This document shows, one piece after another, positions 54,536 through 62,751 of a stretch of DNA of 64,000 bases (positions are counted from its first letter, which is position 1; each line of letters begins with the position of its first letter). The notes beneath the pieces are model-generated. The model worked only from the letters and a program-made list of their open reading frames with translations, was not told where the DNA came from and ran no database searches. Made by a program: the position numbers and the translations under genes. Source of the stretch: Rhizobiales bacterium 64-17 (lineage in GTDB: Bacteria > Pseudomonadota > Alphaproteobacteria > Rhizobiales > Xanthobacteraceae); contig MKWA01000023.1 in the NCBI GenBank assembly GCA_001899285.1, positions 2,958 to 66,957 on the forward strand, written 5' to 3'.

Positions 54536-55362
54536 CGCCCGGCCTCCGCTTCGACGGCGTCAACCTCGTCGGTTTCGACGCCGAGATAGGCGGCGATCAC
54601 CTTCGCATCGTTGCGGATATGGTCGGGCGGGCCTTCGGCAATCTTAACGCCATAGTCGAGCACGACAATGTGGTCGCAGATCTTCATCACCACGGACATG
54701 TCGTGCTCGATCAGCAGGATCGAGGTCTTGTGCTCGTTGCGGATGAACAGCAGCAGTTCGTCCAGTTCGGCGCTCTCTCGCGCGTTGAGGCCAGCTGCCG
54801 GCTCGTCGAGACAGAGCAGATCCGGCTCGGTGCACATGGCGCGGGCGATTTCCAACCGGCGCTGTGCGCCATAGGGAAGCTCGCCGGCGGGATCGTCGGC
54901 GCGGTCGATCAGGTTGATGCGGTCGAGCCAGTAGCGGGCGCGGTCGATCGCGTCGCGCTCGGCGACGCGATACCACGGCAGGCCCAGCAGCCCGAATACC
55001 GTGAAGCCGGACGCACGCATCAGCGGGTTGTGCTGCGCCACCATCAGGTTTTCGAGCAGGCTCATGCCCGGAAACAGACGAATGTTCTGGAAGGTGCGGG
55101 CAACGCGCGCCTCGCGCGCGATGCGGAAGTCCGGCAACCGCTCCAGCAGATGCGTCGCGCCGTCGCGGCCGTCGAGTTCGAGCATGCCGGAGGTCGGCTT
55201 GTAAAAGCCGGTGACGCAGTTGAACACGGTGGTCTTGCCGGCGCCGTTCGGCCCGATCAGCGCGGTGATCTCGCCGCGCTGTGCCGCGAATGAGAGGTTG
55301 TTGACGGCGACAAGGCCGCCGAACCGCATGGTGAGATGGCTGACGGTGAGGATCGCGCTCAT
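54532..55362 (-). CDS. livG: Branched-chain amino acid ABC transporter ATPase LivG
   Basis: A 276-residue ATPase with [17 protein letters not shown] as Walker A (about residue 37), the LivG-type insert after it (ARVARTFQNIRLFPGMSLLENLMVAQHN), the signature PYGAQRRLEIARAMCTEP and Walker B LLCLDEPAAGLNA. The length is typical for a LivG with C-terminal extension (GVETDEVDAVEAEAG, acidic). It overlaps livM by four bases. In contrast to the other importer, here LivG is not fused to LivM. Confidence 0.95.
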   Translation of the reverse strand: MSAILTVSHLTMRFGGLVAVNNLSFAAQRGEITALIGPNGAGKTTVFNCVTGFYKPTSGMLELDGRDGATHLLERLPDFRIAREARVARTFQNIRLFPGMSLLENLMVAQHNPLMRASGFTVFGLLGLPWYRVAERDAIDRARYWLDRINLIDRADDPAGELPYGAQRRLEIARAMCTEPDLLCLDEPAAGLNARESAELDELLLFIRNEHKTSILLIEHDMSVVMKICDHIVVLDYGVKIAEGPPDHIRNDAKVIAAYLGVETDEVDAVEAEAGR

Positions 55363-56708
55363 CCGCGGCCTTCCCCGACCAGCGCGCCGGCGATCGCCTT
55401 GCGTTGCTTGAGGAACACCGATGGCGTGCGCGTGCCAATCAGGCCGCGGGGCCGCCAGACCATGATCAGCACCATGGCGCCGCCGAATACCAGCATGCGG
55501 TAAGCGGCAAATTCGCGGAACAGCTCGAAGCCGCCGATGGTGACGATCGCGGCGATGGCGACGCCGAGTTGCGAGCCCATGCCGCCGAGCACGACGATGG
55601 CGAGGATCAGGGCGGATTCCACGAACGAGAAGGATTCCGGGCTGATGAAGCCCTGTCGCGTTGCGAAGAACGCGCCGGCAAAGCCGCCGAACATTGCGCC
55701 GATGGCGAAGGCGGTCAGCTTGGTGTTGGTGGTGTTGATGCCGAGCGAGCGGCAGGCGATCTCGTCCTCGCGCAAGGCTTCCCAGGCGCGGCCGATCGGC
55801 AGCCGGCGCAGCCGCAACGTCACCCAGTTGGTCAGCAGCGCGAGCATCAGGATCAGGTAGAACAGGAAGACGATGCGGTGCGTGGCGCTGTAGTCGAGGC
55901 CGAACACGGCGGCGAAGCCGTCATCGTCGTTGTTGAACGGAATGCCGAAGAAAGAGGGGCGCGGGATCGACGAAATGCCGTTCGGCCCGCCGGTCACGTT
56001 CTGCCAGTTCAGGAGCACGATGCGGATGATCTCGCCGAACGCCAGCGTGACGATGGCGAGATAGTCGCCGCGCAGCCGCAGCACCGGGAAGCCGAGAATG
56101 AGACCCCAGAACGCCGCGAGGATGCCGGCGAGCGGCAGGCACACCCAGAACGACAGATCGAAATTCTGCGCCAGCAGCGCATAGGAGTAGGCGCCGACCG
56201 CGTAGAACGCGACGTAGCCGAGATCGAGCAGGCCAGCGAGGCCGACGACGATGTTCAGCCCCCAGCCGAGCATCACATAAGTGAGAACGAGGATGCCGAG
56301 GTCGAGCGCATAGCGGTTGTTGAAGAATAGGATCGGCGCGACCAGCGCAAAGCCGAGCAATGCGATTGAAAAGATGCCGCCGAGATTGCGGCCCGGCATC
56401 AGCCGCGCGAACCGTTCGCCGCCGGCGGATGCCTCTTGCCAGCGTGCAGGCACCAGCCGTTGCAGCCGGATCGGTCCGTCGCCGAATGCCAGCACGCGCA
56501 GGAACCGGCCGAGGAACACGGCGGCGACCAGCAGCGCCACGTCGCCGAACCGTGTCCAGTAGATCAGCGAACCGGTCGGTCCGGTCTCGGTGCGGATGCC
56601 GACCATCAGGCCGAACAGGCCGAGCGCGACCACAGCCGAGAGAGCGGCACTTTTCAGGGCTGCGCCGAACGCGAAGCGGGGAGGCGATGGCGTGGCCGCG
56701 TCGGTCAC
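55359..56708 (-). CDS. livM: Branched-chain amino acid ABC transporter permease LivM
   Basis: A 449-residue permease, about 120 residues longer than the usual core. The N-terminal extension has two or three additional hydrophobic segments (LKSAALSAVVALGLFGLMVG, VALLVAAVFLGRFLRVLAFG). The core shows LNIVVGLAGLLDLGYVAFYAVGAYSYALL, VLRLRGDYLAIVTLAFGEIIRI and VVLGGMGSQLGVAIAA, the LivM pattern with the ATPase-coupling loop. Extended LivM proteins are known from proteobacteria. Its start lies one base before the livH stop, so the genes are coupled. Confidence 0.94.
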   Translation of the reverse strand: MTDAATPSPPRFAFGAALKSAALSAVVALGLFGLMVGIRTETGPTGSLIYWTRFGDVALLVAAVFLGRFLRVLAFGDGPIRLQRLVPARWQEASAGGERFARLMPGRNLGGIFSIALLGFALVAPILFFNNRYALDLGILVLTYVMLGWGLNIVVGLAGLLDLGYVAFYAVGAYSYALLAQNFDLSFWVCLPLAGILAAFWGLILGFPVLRLRGDYLAIVTLAFGEIIRIVLLNWQNVTGGPNGISSIPRPSFFGIPFNNDDDGFAAVFGLDYSATHRIVFLFYLILMLALLTNWVTLRLRRLPIGRAWEALREDEIACRSLGINTTNTKLTAFAIGAMFGGFAGAFFATRQGFISPESFSFVESALILAIVVLGGMGSQLGVAIAAIVTIGGFELFREFAAYRMLVFGGAMVLIMVWRPRGLIGTRTPSVFLKQRKAIAGALVGEGRG

Positions 56709-56709
56709 G

Positions 56710-57624
56710 TCAGACCTTCTCCACCTCCGGCCGCCCGAGAATGCCGGTCGGCAGGAAGATGAGGACGATGACGAGGATCGAGAAGGCGGCGACGTCCTTG
56801 TATTCGATGGAGAAGTAAGCGGACCAGAACGTCTCGATCAGGCCGATCAGCAGGCCGCCGAGCATCGCGCCGGGCAGCGAGCCGATGCCGCCCAGCACGG
56901 CTGCGGTGAAGGCTTTCACGCCGGCGACGAAGCCCATGTAGAAATCGACGACGCCGTAATAGAGCAGGTACATGATGCCGGCGACGGCGGCGAGCGCCGC
57001 GCCGAACACGAAGGTGAGCGAGATTGTGCGATCGACATTGACGCCGAGCAGCGAGGTCATGCGCATGTCCTGCTCGCACGCGCGCATGTCGCGGCCGAGC
57101 CGTGTGCGGGTGATCAGCCAGGTGAAAACAGCCATCAGCGCGACGGTGGTCACGACGATCAGGATTTGCACGTAAGACAGTTCGACGCGGAACGTGCCGT
57201 TGTCGAGCAGCGTGATGCCGCCCTCGATCAGCGGCGGCAGCGGCTTGACGCGTGCGCCCTGCGCAACCTGCACGAAATTCTGCAGGACGATCGACATGCC
57301 GATCGCCGAGATCAGTGGCGCGAGCCGGAACGAATGGCGCAGCGGCCGATAGGCGACCCGCTCGACCGCCCAGCCATAGAGCGCGGTCAGCGCCATGGCG
57401 ATCAGCAGGACCAGCAGCAGCGCCAGCGGAATGGCAGTGATGCCGAGTGAGGTCAGCACGACGAAGGCGATCAAGGCGAGGAACGCGCCGACCATGAAGA
57501 TGTCGCCGTGCGCGAAATTGATCATTCCGATGATGCCGTACACCATCGTATAGCCGAGCGCGATCAGCCCGTAGATCGACCCGAGCGTGACGCCATTGAT
57601 GAGTTGCTGGACGAAATATTCCAC
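56710..57624 (-). CDS. livH: Branched-chain amino acid ABC transporter permease LivH
   Basis: A 304-residue permease. It begins VEYFVQQLINGVTLGSIYGLIALGYTMVYGIIGMINFAHGD, the LivH N-terminal pattern, and ends with KAFTAAVLGGIGSLPGAMLGGLLIGLIE, the coupling loop, and a final hydrophobic helix. GAGGGG precedes the GTG start at 57624; the open frame back to 57696 does not encode conserved residues. It is the first gene of the second importer operon, which continues into livM without a gap. Confidence 0.95.
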   Translation of the reverse strand: MEYFVQQLINGVTLGSIYGLIALGYTMVYGIIGMINFAHGDIFMVGAFLALIAFVVLTSLGITAIPLALLLVLLIAMALTALYGWAVERVAYRPLRHSFRLAPLISAIGMSIVLQNFVQVAQGARVKPLPPLIEGGITLLDNGTFRVELSYVQILIVVTTVALMAVFTWLITRTRLGRDMRACEQDMRMTSLLGVNVDRTISLTFVFGAALAAVAGIMYLLYYGVVDFYMGFVAGVKAFTAAVLGGIGSLPGAMLGGLLIGLIETFWSAYFSIEYKDVAAFSILVIVLIFLPTGILGRPEVEKV

Positions 57625-57797
57625 GCGGCCCCTCAGCGGCGTTCGTCGATCCCCGCGAATCCTTAACAGGATGGCGGGAATGCGGCAACGCGACACAGCA
57701 GCAAAAATTTAATCCCGCACGAAGCGCCGGTTCCGGTGGAACGGCGGAACGCTCCGCTTCGTTGATCCTGGCTAGTCCTCAGAACATGGAGTGTTCG

Positions 57798-57953
57798 ATG
57801 AGCCAACAGAATCAGAACCAGTCCGGCGGCCAGCAACAGCAGCAGGGCGGGCAGAAGCCCGGTCAGCAGCAGCAGGGCGGCGGCCAGAAGCCGGGTCAGC
57901 AGCAGCAGTCCGGCCAGCAGGACAAGCCGGGCCAGCATCAGCCGCAACGCTGA
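57798..57953 (+). CDS. Gln/Gly/Pro-rich low-complexity peptide
   Basis: A 51-residue peptide of Gln, Gly, Lys and Pro in imperfect repeats (GGQKPGQQQQ twice, SGQQDKPGQ), with no hydrophobic segment. GGAG lies six bases before the ATG, and a strong terminator follows after 20 bases, which supports it as an expressed gene. It is intrinsically disordered and might be a stress or desiccation-type protein. A reverse-strand frame over the same bases is Leu-rich but lacks a good start site. No family recognised. Confidence 0.6.
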   Translation: MSQQNQNQSGGQQQQQGGQKPGQQQQGGGQKPGQQQQSGQQDKPGQHQPQR

Positions 57954-57973
57954 CGCGCACGGTAAAGGAAAAC

Positions 57974-57997
57974 GGGCTCCGCCATCCGGTGGAGCCC
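57974..57997 (+). terminator. Rho-independent terminator of the Gln-rich peptide gene
   Basis: GGGCTCC pairs with GGAGCCC, with an inner GCC/GGT extension and an ATCC loop, and TTTTTC follows directly. Confidence 0.88.
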
Positions 57998-58152
57998 TTT
58001 TTCTGTCGGTTGACGTGGCCCCCTGTGGGTAAGCCGGCGGGGCGCCATGCGCTGTCCACCGCGGCACGCTTAACCGGTAAGGTAAAGCATCGGTATCTTT
58101 TGAACCGGCAATCCGACGCGATTACGCATGATACTCCGAAAAGGAGAACAGC

Positions 58153-58737
58153 ATGCGCCATCGGGGTCTGGTCACGGCATCGCTTCTGTCCATCGCGCTC
58201 TATTTCGCGCTGTTCTGGGGTTTCGACGCGCTCCGCATTCTGACGTCGCCGGCCTATGGGCTGGAAGCGGCGTGGCATTCGCAGGCGGTTTACTGGGTCG
58301 GACGCTGGCTCGGTTTCGGCCCGCAAGGATTGCTGCAACTCGCAGCCGGCTACGGGATCGTCAAATTCGCTGTCGCGGGCGTGTTCGCCGTGCATCTGCT
58401 CGACCGCGCGCGCTGCTGGCGCGCCGGCAAGCCGGATATGGATATTCTGGAGATGGCGCTGTTCCTGGTCGTCATCGTCAGCATCGTCACGGTGGCGCCG
58501 GCGATCTGGCAGCACGATCCGACGCTGATCCGCTCCTGCACCATGAATCTGGTGTTCGCGAGCCTTGCCGCCGCGCTGGTCGCCATCGAGCGCAACGAGC
58601 AGGAGAAGGTCGTGGCAGCCGCGGCCGAGCCCGGCGTTATCGAGATGACCGAGCAGGACGTGGTGACGGTCGAGCCGACGGCTGCGGCGGCCGTTACGAC
58701 GAAGGCGGGCGGAGGCTGGTACGCGCCTTGGCGTTGA
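58153..58737 (+). CDS. Inner-membrane protein of unknown function
   Basis: A 194-residue protein with four or five hydrophobic segments (LVTASLLSIALYFALFWGF, GIVKFAVAGVFAVHLLDRA, ILEMALFLVVIVSIVTVAPAIW, LVFASLAAALVAIE) and an acidic-Ala-rich, probably disordered C-terminal tail (EMTEQDVVTVEPTAAAAV). No family recognised. AAAAGGAGAACAGC is an excellent ribosome binding site for the ATG at 58153. Its last four codons lie in the first unit of a 14-base tandem repeat that continues past the stop codon. Confidence 0.8.
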   Translation: MRHRGLVTASLLSIALYFALFWGFDALRILTSPAYGLEAAWHSQAVYWVGRWLGFGPQGLLQLAAGYGIVKFAVAGVFAVHLLDRARCWRAGKPDMDILEMALFLVVIVSIVTVAPAIWQHDPTLIRSCTMNLVFASLAAALVAIERNEQEKVVAAAAEPGVIEMTEQDVVTVEPTAAAAVTTKAGGGWYAPWR

Positions 58738-58797
58738 GAGCTTGACGTTGAAGGTTTGGCGTTGAAGGTGTGGCGTTGAAATCTGACGCTGAACGGT
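58728..58797 (+). repeat. Five copies of a 14-base tandem repeat, TTGRCGTTGAAGGT
   Basis: Units start at 58728, 58742, 58756, 58770 and 58784 (TTGGCGTTGAGAGC, TTGACGTTGAAGGT, TTGGCGTTGAAGGT, GTGGCGTTGAAATC, TGACGCTGAACGGT). The TGA in the first unit is the stop codon of the membrane protein gene. Copy number could vary between strains without altering the protein. Confidence 0.85.
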
Positions 58798-58809
58798 TTT
58801 GCTGAAACC

Positions 58810-58836
58810 AAATCCGGCTGACACTCAGCCGGATTT
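58810..58836. terminator. Rho-independent terminator, mostly plus strand
   Basis: AAATCCGGCTGA pairs with TCAGCCGGATTT over 12 bp around CAC and is followed by GTTTTTTG on the plus strand. It also overlaps the last codons of pcaC on the minus strand. Confidence 0.92.
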
Positions 58837-59226
58837 GTTTTTTGCTTTGTCGATTTCGGTGACGATCTCGGCGGCCAGCTTGAACGCATGGTTTGCCGCC
58901 GGCACGCCGCAATAGATCGCCTGCTGCTGCACGATCTCGCGGATGTCGTCGCTGCTGAACCCGCCTTCCGTGAGGGCGGCGCGGACGTGCATCCTGAACT
59001 CGTCCCATTTGTCGAGCGCGATCATGGTGCCGATCACCAGCACGCGGCGTGTGCGCTCGTCGAAATGCGGCCGGGTCCAGACCTCGCCCCACGCATAGCG
59101 GGTGATGAAGTCCTGAAACTCCGCCGTCAGCGGCGTCTTGTTGGCGTTGGCGCGGTCGACCCAGGCATTGCCGAGCACTTGCCGCCGCCGCGCCATGCCC
59201 TTGTCGAAACGGTCCTTCTCGTCCAT
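58825..59226 (-). CDS. pcaC: 4-carboxymuconolactone decarboxylase
   Basis: A 133-residue enzyme of the protocatechuate branch of the beta-ketoadipate pathway: decarboxylates 4-carboxymuconolactone to 3-oxoadipate enol-lactone. The all-helical AhpD-like fold is seen in GEVWTRPHFDERTRRVLVIGTMIAL and the catalytic-side EIVQQQAIYCGVPAANHAFKLA, typical of PcaC. It ends pcaB-pcaD-pcaC, each gene 29-44 bases apart, on the minus strand. Confidence 0.93.
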   Translation of the reverse strand: MDEKDRFDKGMARRRQVLGNAWVDRANANKTPLTAEFQDFITRYAWGEVWTRPHFDERTRRVLVIGTMIALDKWDEFRMHVRAALTEGGFSSDDIREIVQQQAIYCGVPAANHAFKLAAEIVTEIDKAKNKSG

Positions 59227-59255
59227 CGCCGTGCCCCAATCGCTTTTGCTTCGTC

Positions 59256-60047
59256 TCAGCCGATGAATTTGACGATGGTGTCGGTATAAGCCTGCGGTTG
59301 CTCGATATTGGCGATGTGCGCCGCGTCGAGCGAGACAAGCTGTGCGCCGGGAATCGCCTTGCGGATCGCTTCGCCGGCAGCCGGCGGCGTCGCTGGATCC
59401 TGCGCGCCGACGATCACCAGCGTCGGCACGCTGACCTTGGGGTTACTCTCGCGGAAATCCATGTCGCGCACCGCCTCGCAGCAGGCGATGTAGCCGTCCG
59501 GCTTCGTGGCGACGAACATCTCCTTCATCTTGGCGATGGCATCCGGCGCCTTGGCAATGAAGCCCGGCGTGAACCAGCGTGACATATTTCCGTCAACCAT
59601 GCTGGCGAGACCGCTCTCGCGCACGGTCTTGATGCGGTCGTTCCACGGTGTCTTGTCCGGATACCAGGAACTGGTGTTGGACAGGATCAGTTTGTTGATG
59701 CGCTGCGGCGCGTTGGCGCCGAGCCACTGGCCGACCATGCCGCCCATCGACAGGCCGCACCAGTTGATCTTGTCGATCTTGAGCGCATTGAGGATCGACA
59801 GCACGTCGAGGCCGAGCCGCTCCATCGTGTAGGGGCCTTTCGGCACCTCGGATTTGCCGTGGCCGCGCCGGTCGTAGCGCACGATCCGGAATCGGTCGGC
59901 GAGCGCCGCGGTCTGCGCGTCCCACATGCGCAGATCGGTGCCGAGCGAGTTGGAGAACATCAGCACCGGCGCGCCGTCGCGGCCGTCAACCTGCACGTTC
60001 AGCTTGGCACCGTCATCGGCTGCGATCATCGTCGCGATGTTGGGCAT
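59256..60047 (-). CDS. pcaD: 3-oxoadipate enol-lactonase
   Basis: A 263-residue alpha/beta-hydrolase that opens 3-oxoadipate enol-lactone to 3-oxoadipate. FSNSLGTDLRMWDAQTAAL is the oxyanion and lid region; CGLSMGGMVGQWLGA holds the Ser nucleophile (about residue 105), VGAQDPATPP the Asp, and DAAHIANIEQP the His. GGAAGGAA precedes the ATG at 60047. It is located between pcaB and pcaC in pathway order. The frame is open upstream to 60563 but that is antisense to pcaB. Confidence 0.95.
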   Translation of the reverse strand: MPNIATMIAADDGAKLNVQVDGRDGAPVLMFSNSLGTDLRMWDAQTAALADRFRIVRYDRRGHGKSEVPKGPYTMERLGLDVLSILNALKIDKINWCGLSMGGMVGQWLGANAPQRINKLILSNTSSWYPDKTPWNDRIKTVRESGLASMVDGNMSRWFTPGFIAKAPDAIAKMKEMFVATKPDGYIACCEAVRDMDFRESNPKVSVPTLVIVGAQDPATPPAAGEAIRKAIPGAQLVSLDAAHIANIEQPQAYTDTIVKFIG

Positions 60048-60091
60048 GACATTTCCTTCCGTCGTTATTCCAAAGCGATAGGGGGATACGA

Positions 60092-61456
60092 TCAGGTTTT
60101 CGGCTGGGTTGCCGCGATCTGCCGATCGATCAGTTGTTGCGATACGCCCTGATAGGCGGCGGGATCGAACAAACGGCGGATCTCGTCGGCTGGCACGATC
60201 GCTGTCACCTGGGCGGTCTCGAGCAGCACGTCGCGCAGATGGCGGTGCTCGCGCGCCGCGATCTTGCCGGCGGTCTCCATCAGATGGTGCGCGGCCTGCT
60301 TGCCGAGTTTCTTGGCGAGCGCGAAGCTCACCGCTTCCGACATGATCAGTCCGTGGGTGATGTCGAGATCGGCGCGCATACGTGCGGCATCGACCTCCAG
60401 CCCTTCGGCGATATCGACGATCCCGGCAAGTGCGCCGGAGACCGCAAGCAGCAGCGCAGGGAAGGTCGGCCATTCCACCTGCCAGCCGCCGAGCGCGCGC
60501 TCGTGCTCCTGCACGCCGCCGGCGATGATCGTCGCGACGAAATTCGGCGCCATCGCCGCGCACGTCAGCGCCGATGCGGCCGCGACCGGATTGCGCTTAT
60601 GCGGCATGGTCGAGGAGCCGCCGCGGCCGGCGCCGGCCGGCTCGAACGCTTCCGCCACTTCGGTCTGCATCAAGAGCGACACGTCGCGCGCGATCTTGCC
60701 GCAGGTCGCGGCGAGGATGCCGAGCGCTGAGGCGATCTCGCCGAGCCGGTCGCGATGACTGTGCCATGGCGCGTCCGGCAACGGCAGCGACAGCCGCGCG
60801 GCGAGTTTTTCCGCGACCGCTAGACCTTTGTCGTCAAGCGCAGCCAGCGTGCCGGCGGCGCCGCCGAATTGCAGCACGAGACCGTCGCGTCCGGCGCGGA
60901 CAAGGCGCGAACGGCTTCTTTGCAGGGCGGCGGCATAGCCGGCGAGTTTCAGTCCGAACGGCATCGGCAGCGCGTGCTGCAGCCAGGTGCGCGCGACCGT
61001 GTCGGTGTGGCGATGTTTCTCCGCCAGCGCCGTGAACGCGGCGATGGCGCGCACGAGGTCGGCGTCGAGCGTGGCGAGCCCGTCGCGCAGGTCGAGCACC
61101 AGCGCGGTGTCGATGATGTCCTGGCTGGTCGCGCCCCAGTGCACGAACCCGGCGACTTCCGCGTTTTCGGCTTTCACTGCGTCGGTGAGCATGCGCACCA
61201 GCGGAATGGCGAGATTGCCGGATTTCACCGATGCGGCGCCGATCGCCTCGGGATCGAATTTGTCGGCGCGGCAGAACGACGCGATGCGTTCGGCGGCGGC
61301 GGTGGGGATCAATCCCACATCGGCCTCTGCCCACGCGAGCGCGGCCTCGACATCGAGCATGTGTTGCAGGCGCGCGCGGTCGTCGACCACAGCACGCATC
61401 GCGGCGCTGGAGGTGAGGGGTGCGAGCATGGGCGTGGGAGAGAGCGAACCGGCCAT
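60092..61456 (-). CDS. pcaB: 3-carboxy-cis,cis-muconate cycloisomerase
   Basis: A 454-residue fumarase-superfamily enzyme that cyclises 3-carboxy-cis,cis-muconate to 4-carboxymuconolactone. The signature GGSSTMPHKRNPVAAASAL stands near residue 284; FVHWGATSQDIIDTALVLDLRDGL and TWLQHALPMPFGLKLAGYAA are active-site segments. An in-frame ATG ten codons in is possible. It leads pcaD and pcaC. The dioxygenase genes pcaG/pcaH and the regulator pcaQ are not in this window. Confidence 0.95.
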   Translation of the reverse strand: MAGSLSPTPMLAPLTSSAAMRAVVDDRARLQHMLDVEAALAWAEADVGLIPTAAAERIASFCRADKFDPEAIGAASVKSGNLAIPLVRMLTDAVKAENAEVAGFVHWGATSQDIIDTALVLDLRDGLATLDADLVRAIAAFTALAEKHRHTDTVARTWLQHALPMPFGLKLAGYAAALQRSRSRLVRAGRDGLVLQFGGAAGTLAALDDKGLAVAEKLAARLSLPLPDAPWHSHRDRLGEIASALGILAATCGKIARDVSLLMQTEVAEAFEPAGAGRGGSSTMPHKRNPVAAASALTCAAMAPNFVATIIAGGVQEHERALGGWQVEWPTFPALLLAVSGALAGIVDIAEGLEVDAARMRADLDITHGLIMSEAVSFALAKKLGKQAAHHLMETAGKIAAREHRHLRDVLLETAQVTAIVPADEIRRLFDPAAYQGVSQQLIDRQIAATQPKT

Positions 61457-61565
61457 GCCGCACTATGGACCGGGCGAGCGCGTCGCCGCAAATCCGTCGC
61501 GATGCAGAGGCGCCTTGCGTTCGCTGCGCTTGCAACGGCAGCGCGGATCGGATGGATAGGCGGCG

Positions 61566-62222
61566 ATGGCTGACCTGACCCTGACCTTCGACAACGGCCC
61601 GGATGCCGAAACGACGCCGCTCGTGCTCGACGTGCTGGCGCGGCGCGGCATCCGCGCGACCTTCTTTGTCGTCGGCGAGCGGCTGGCGGCACCGGGCGGT
61701 CATGCGCTCGCGGCGGCGGCGCATGCGGCCGGTCACTGGATCGGTAACCACACCTGGACCCATTCCGGACCGCTCGGCACGCGCGACGGCGCTGCGTTGG
61801 CGGAGCAGGAGATCGGCCGCACGCAGACGGAAATTGGCGCCCTCGCGCACCCGCACCGGCTGTTCCGGCCACAGGGTGGCGGCGGCGCGCTCGGTCCGCA
61901 TCTGTTTCGATCGCGCGACGTCGCCTTCCTCAAGGCGCAGCGCATGAGCTGCGTCCTCTGGAACGCGATCCCCGGCGACTGGAAAGACCCGGACGGCTGG
62001 GTCGACCGGGCGCTGGCGCAGATCGATGCGCAATCGTGGACGCTGCTGGTGCTGCACGATTTGCCGACCGGGGCGATGCGCCATCTCGACGCTTTTCTCG
62101 ATCAGGTTGCAGCGCGAAATGTCCGGTTGCAGCAGGATTTCCCACCCGATTGCATGCCGCTCGTTGACGGGGTAGTCGTGCGGCCCATCAATGACTGCGT
62201 GACGGACGCGCCCAAGGAGTAA
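61566..62222 (+). CDS. Variant polysaccharide deacetylase-family protein
   Basis: A 218-residue NodB-homology (CE4) protein. Motif 1 is LTFDNGPDAE instead of TFDDGP, so the second, metal-binding Asp is Asn. Motif 2 is WIGNHTWTHSG, with both zinc His. Motif 3 is FRPQGGGG instead of RxPxG. Motif 4 has LLVLHDLPTG. CE4 enzymes remove acetyl or formyl groups from sugars or, in related branches, open allantoin-like rings; altered motifs suggest a changed substrate or lost activity. No signal peptide, so cytoplasmic. It precedes coxG by five bases. Confidence 0.85.
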   Translation: MADLTLTFDNGPDAETTPLVLDVLARRGIRATFFVVGERLAAPGGHALAAAAHAAGHWIGNHTWTHSGPLGTRDGAALAEQEIGRTQTEIGALAHPHRLFRPQGGGGALGPHLFRSRDVAFLKAQRMSCVLWNAIPGDWKDPDGWVDRALAQIDAQSWTLLVLHDLPTGAMRHLDAFLDQVAARNVRLQQDFPPDCMPLVDGVVVRPINDCVTDAPKE

Positions 62223-62227
62223 GCCCG

Positions 62228-62674
62228 ATGGCTATGACGATGAACGGCGAGTATCTGCTTCCCGCGACCAAGGAAGTGGTGTGGCAGAAACTCAATGACG
62301 CCGAGACCCTGAAGGCGTGTATTCCGGGCTGCGAAGAACTCACCAAGACCTCCGACACCTCGTTCGAGGCGACCGCGTCGATCAAGATCGGCCCGGTCAA
62401 GGCGCGCTTCAAAGGCAAGGTCGATCTGACCGATCTCGATCCGCCGAACGGCTACCGCATTTCCGGCGAAGGCTCGGGCGGCGTTGCCGGTTTCGCCAAG
62501 GGCGGCGCCACGGTGAAGCTCGAGGACAAGGACGGCGGCACGCTGCTGAAATATGACGTCGATGCGCAGATCGGCGGCAAGCTGGCGCAACTCGGCCAGC
62601 GGCTGGTCAATGGCGCGGCCAAGAAAGTAGCCGACGACTTCTTCGCCAATTTCGTCAAGGCGGTCAGCGCCTGA
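62228..62674 (+). CDS. coxG: CoxG / SRPBCC carbon-monoxide-dehydrogenase accessory protein
   Basis: A 148-residue protein of the CoxG family, SRPBCC fold. The pattern MNGEYLLPATKEVVWQKLNDAETLKACIPGCEEL, then IKIGPVKARFKGKVDLTD and FAKGGATVKLEDKDGGTLLKYDVDAQIGGKLAQLGQRL is standard. CoxG recruits CO dehydrogenase to the membrane in Oligotropha. It lies five bases after the deacetylase-like gene and upstream of coxS, with a BA14K gene on the other strand between. The CO activity itself is uncertain because close relatives serve other xanthine-oxidase-family enzymes. Confidence 0.92.
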   Translation: MAMTMNGEYLLPATKEVVWQKLNDAETLKACIPGCEELTKTSDTSFEATASIKIGPVKARFKGKVDLTDLDPPNGYRISGEGSGGVAGFAKGGATVKLEDKDGGTLLKYDVDAQIGGKLAQLGQRLVNGAAKKVADDFFANFVKAVSA

Positions 62675-62703
62675 TCCGGGGTACCGGAGACGGATGGAAA
62701 CGA

Positions 62704-62731
62704 AAAACGCCCCGCAGATGCGGGGCGTTTT
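62704..62731. terminator. Bidirectional terminator between coxG and the BA14K gene
   Basis: AAAACGCCCCGC pairs with GCGGGGCGTTTT over 12 bp around AGAT, with T- or A-runs at both ends. Confidence 0.92.
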
Positions 62732-62751
62732 GTTGTGCGGTGGAACGCTGC

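Noticed and set aside
57663..58067. Leu-rich hydrophobic frame opposite the Gln-rich peptide
   Set aside because: It is the complement of CAG/GGC repeats. The plus-strand gene has the ribosome binding site and the directly following terminator.
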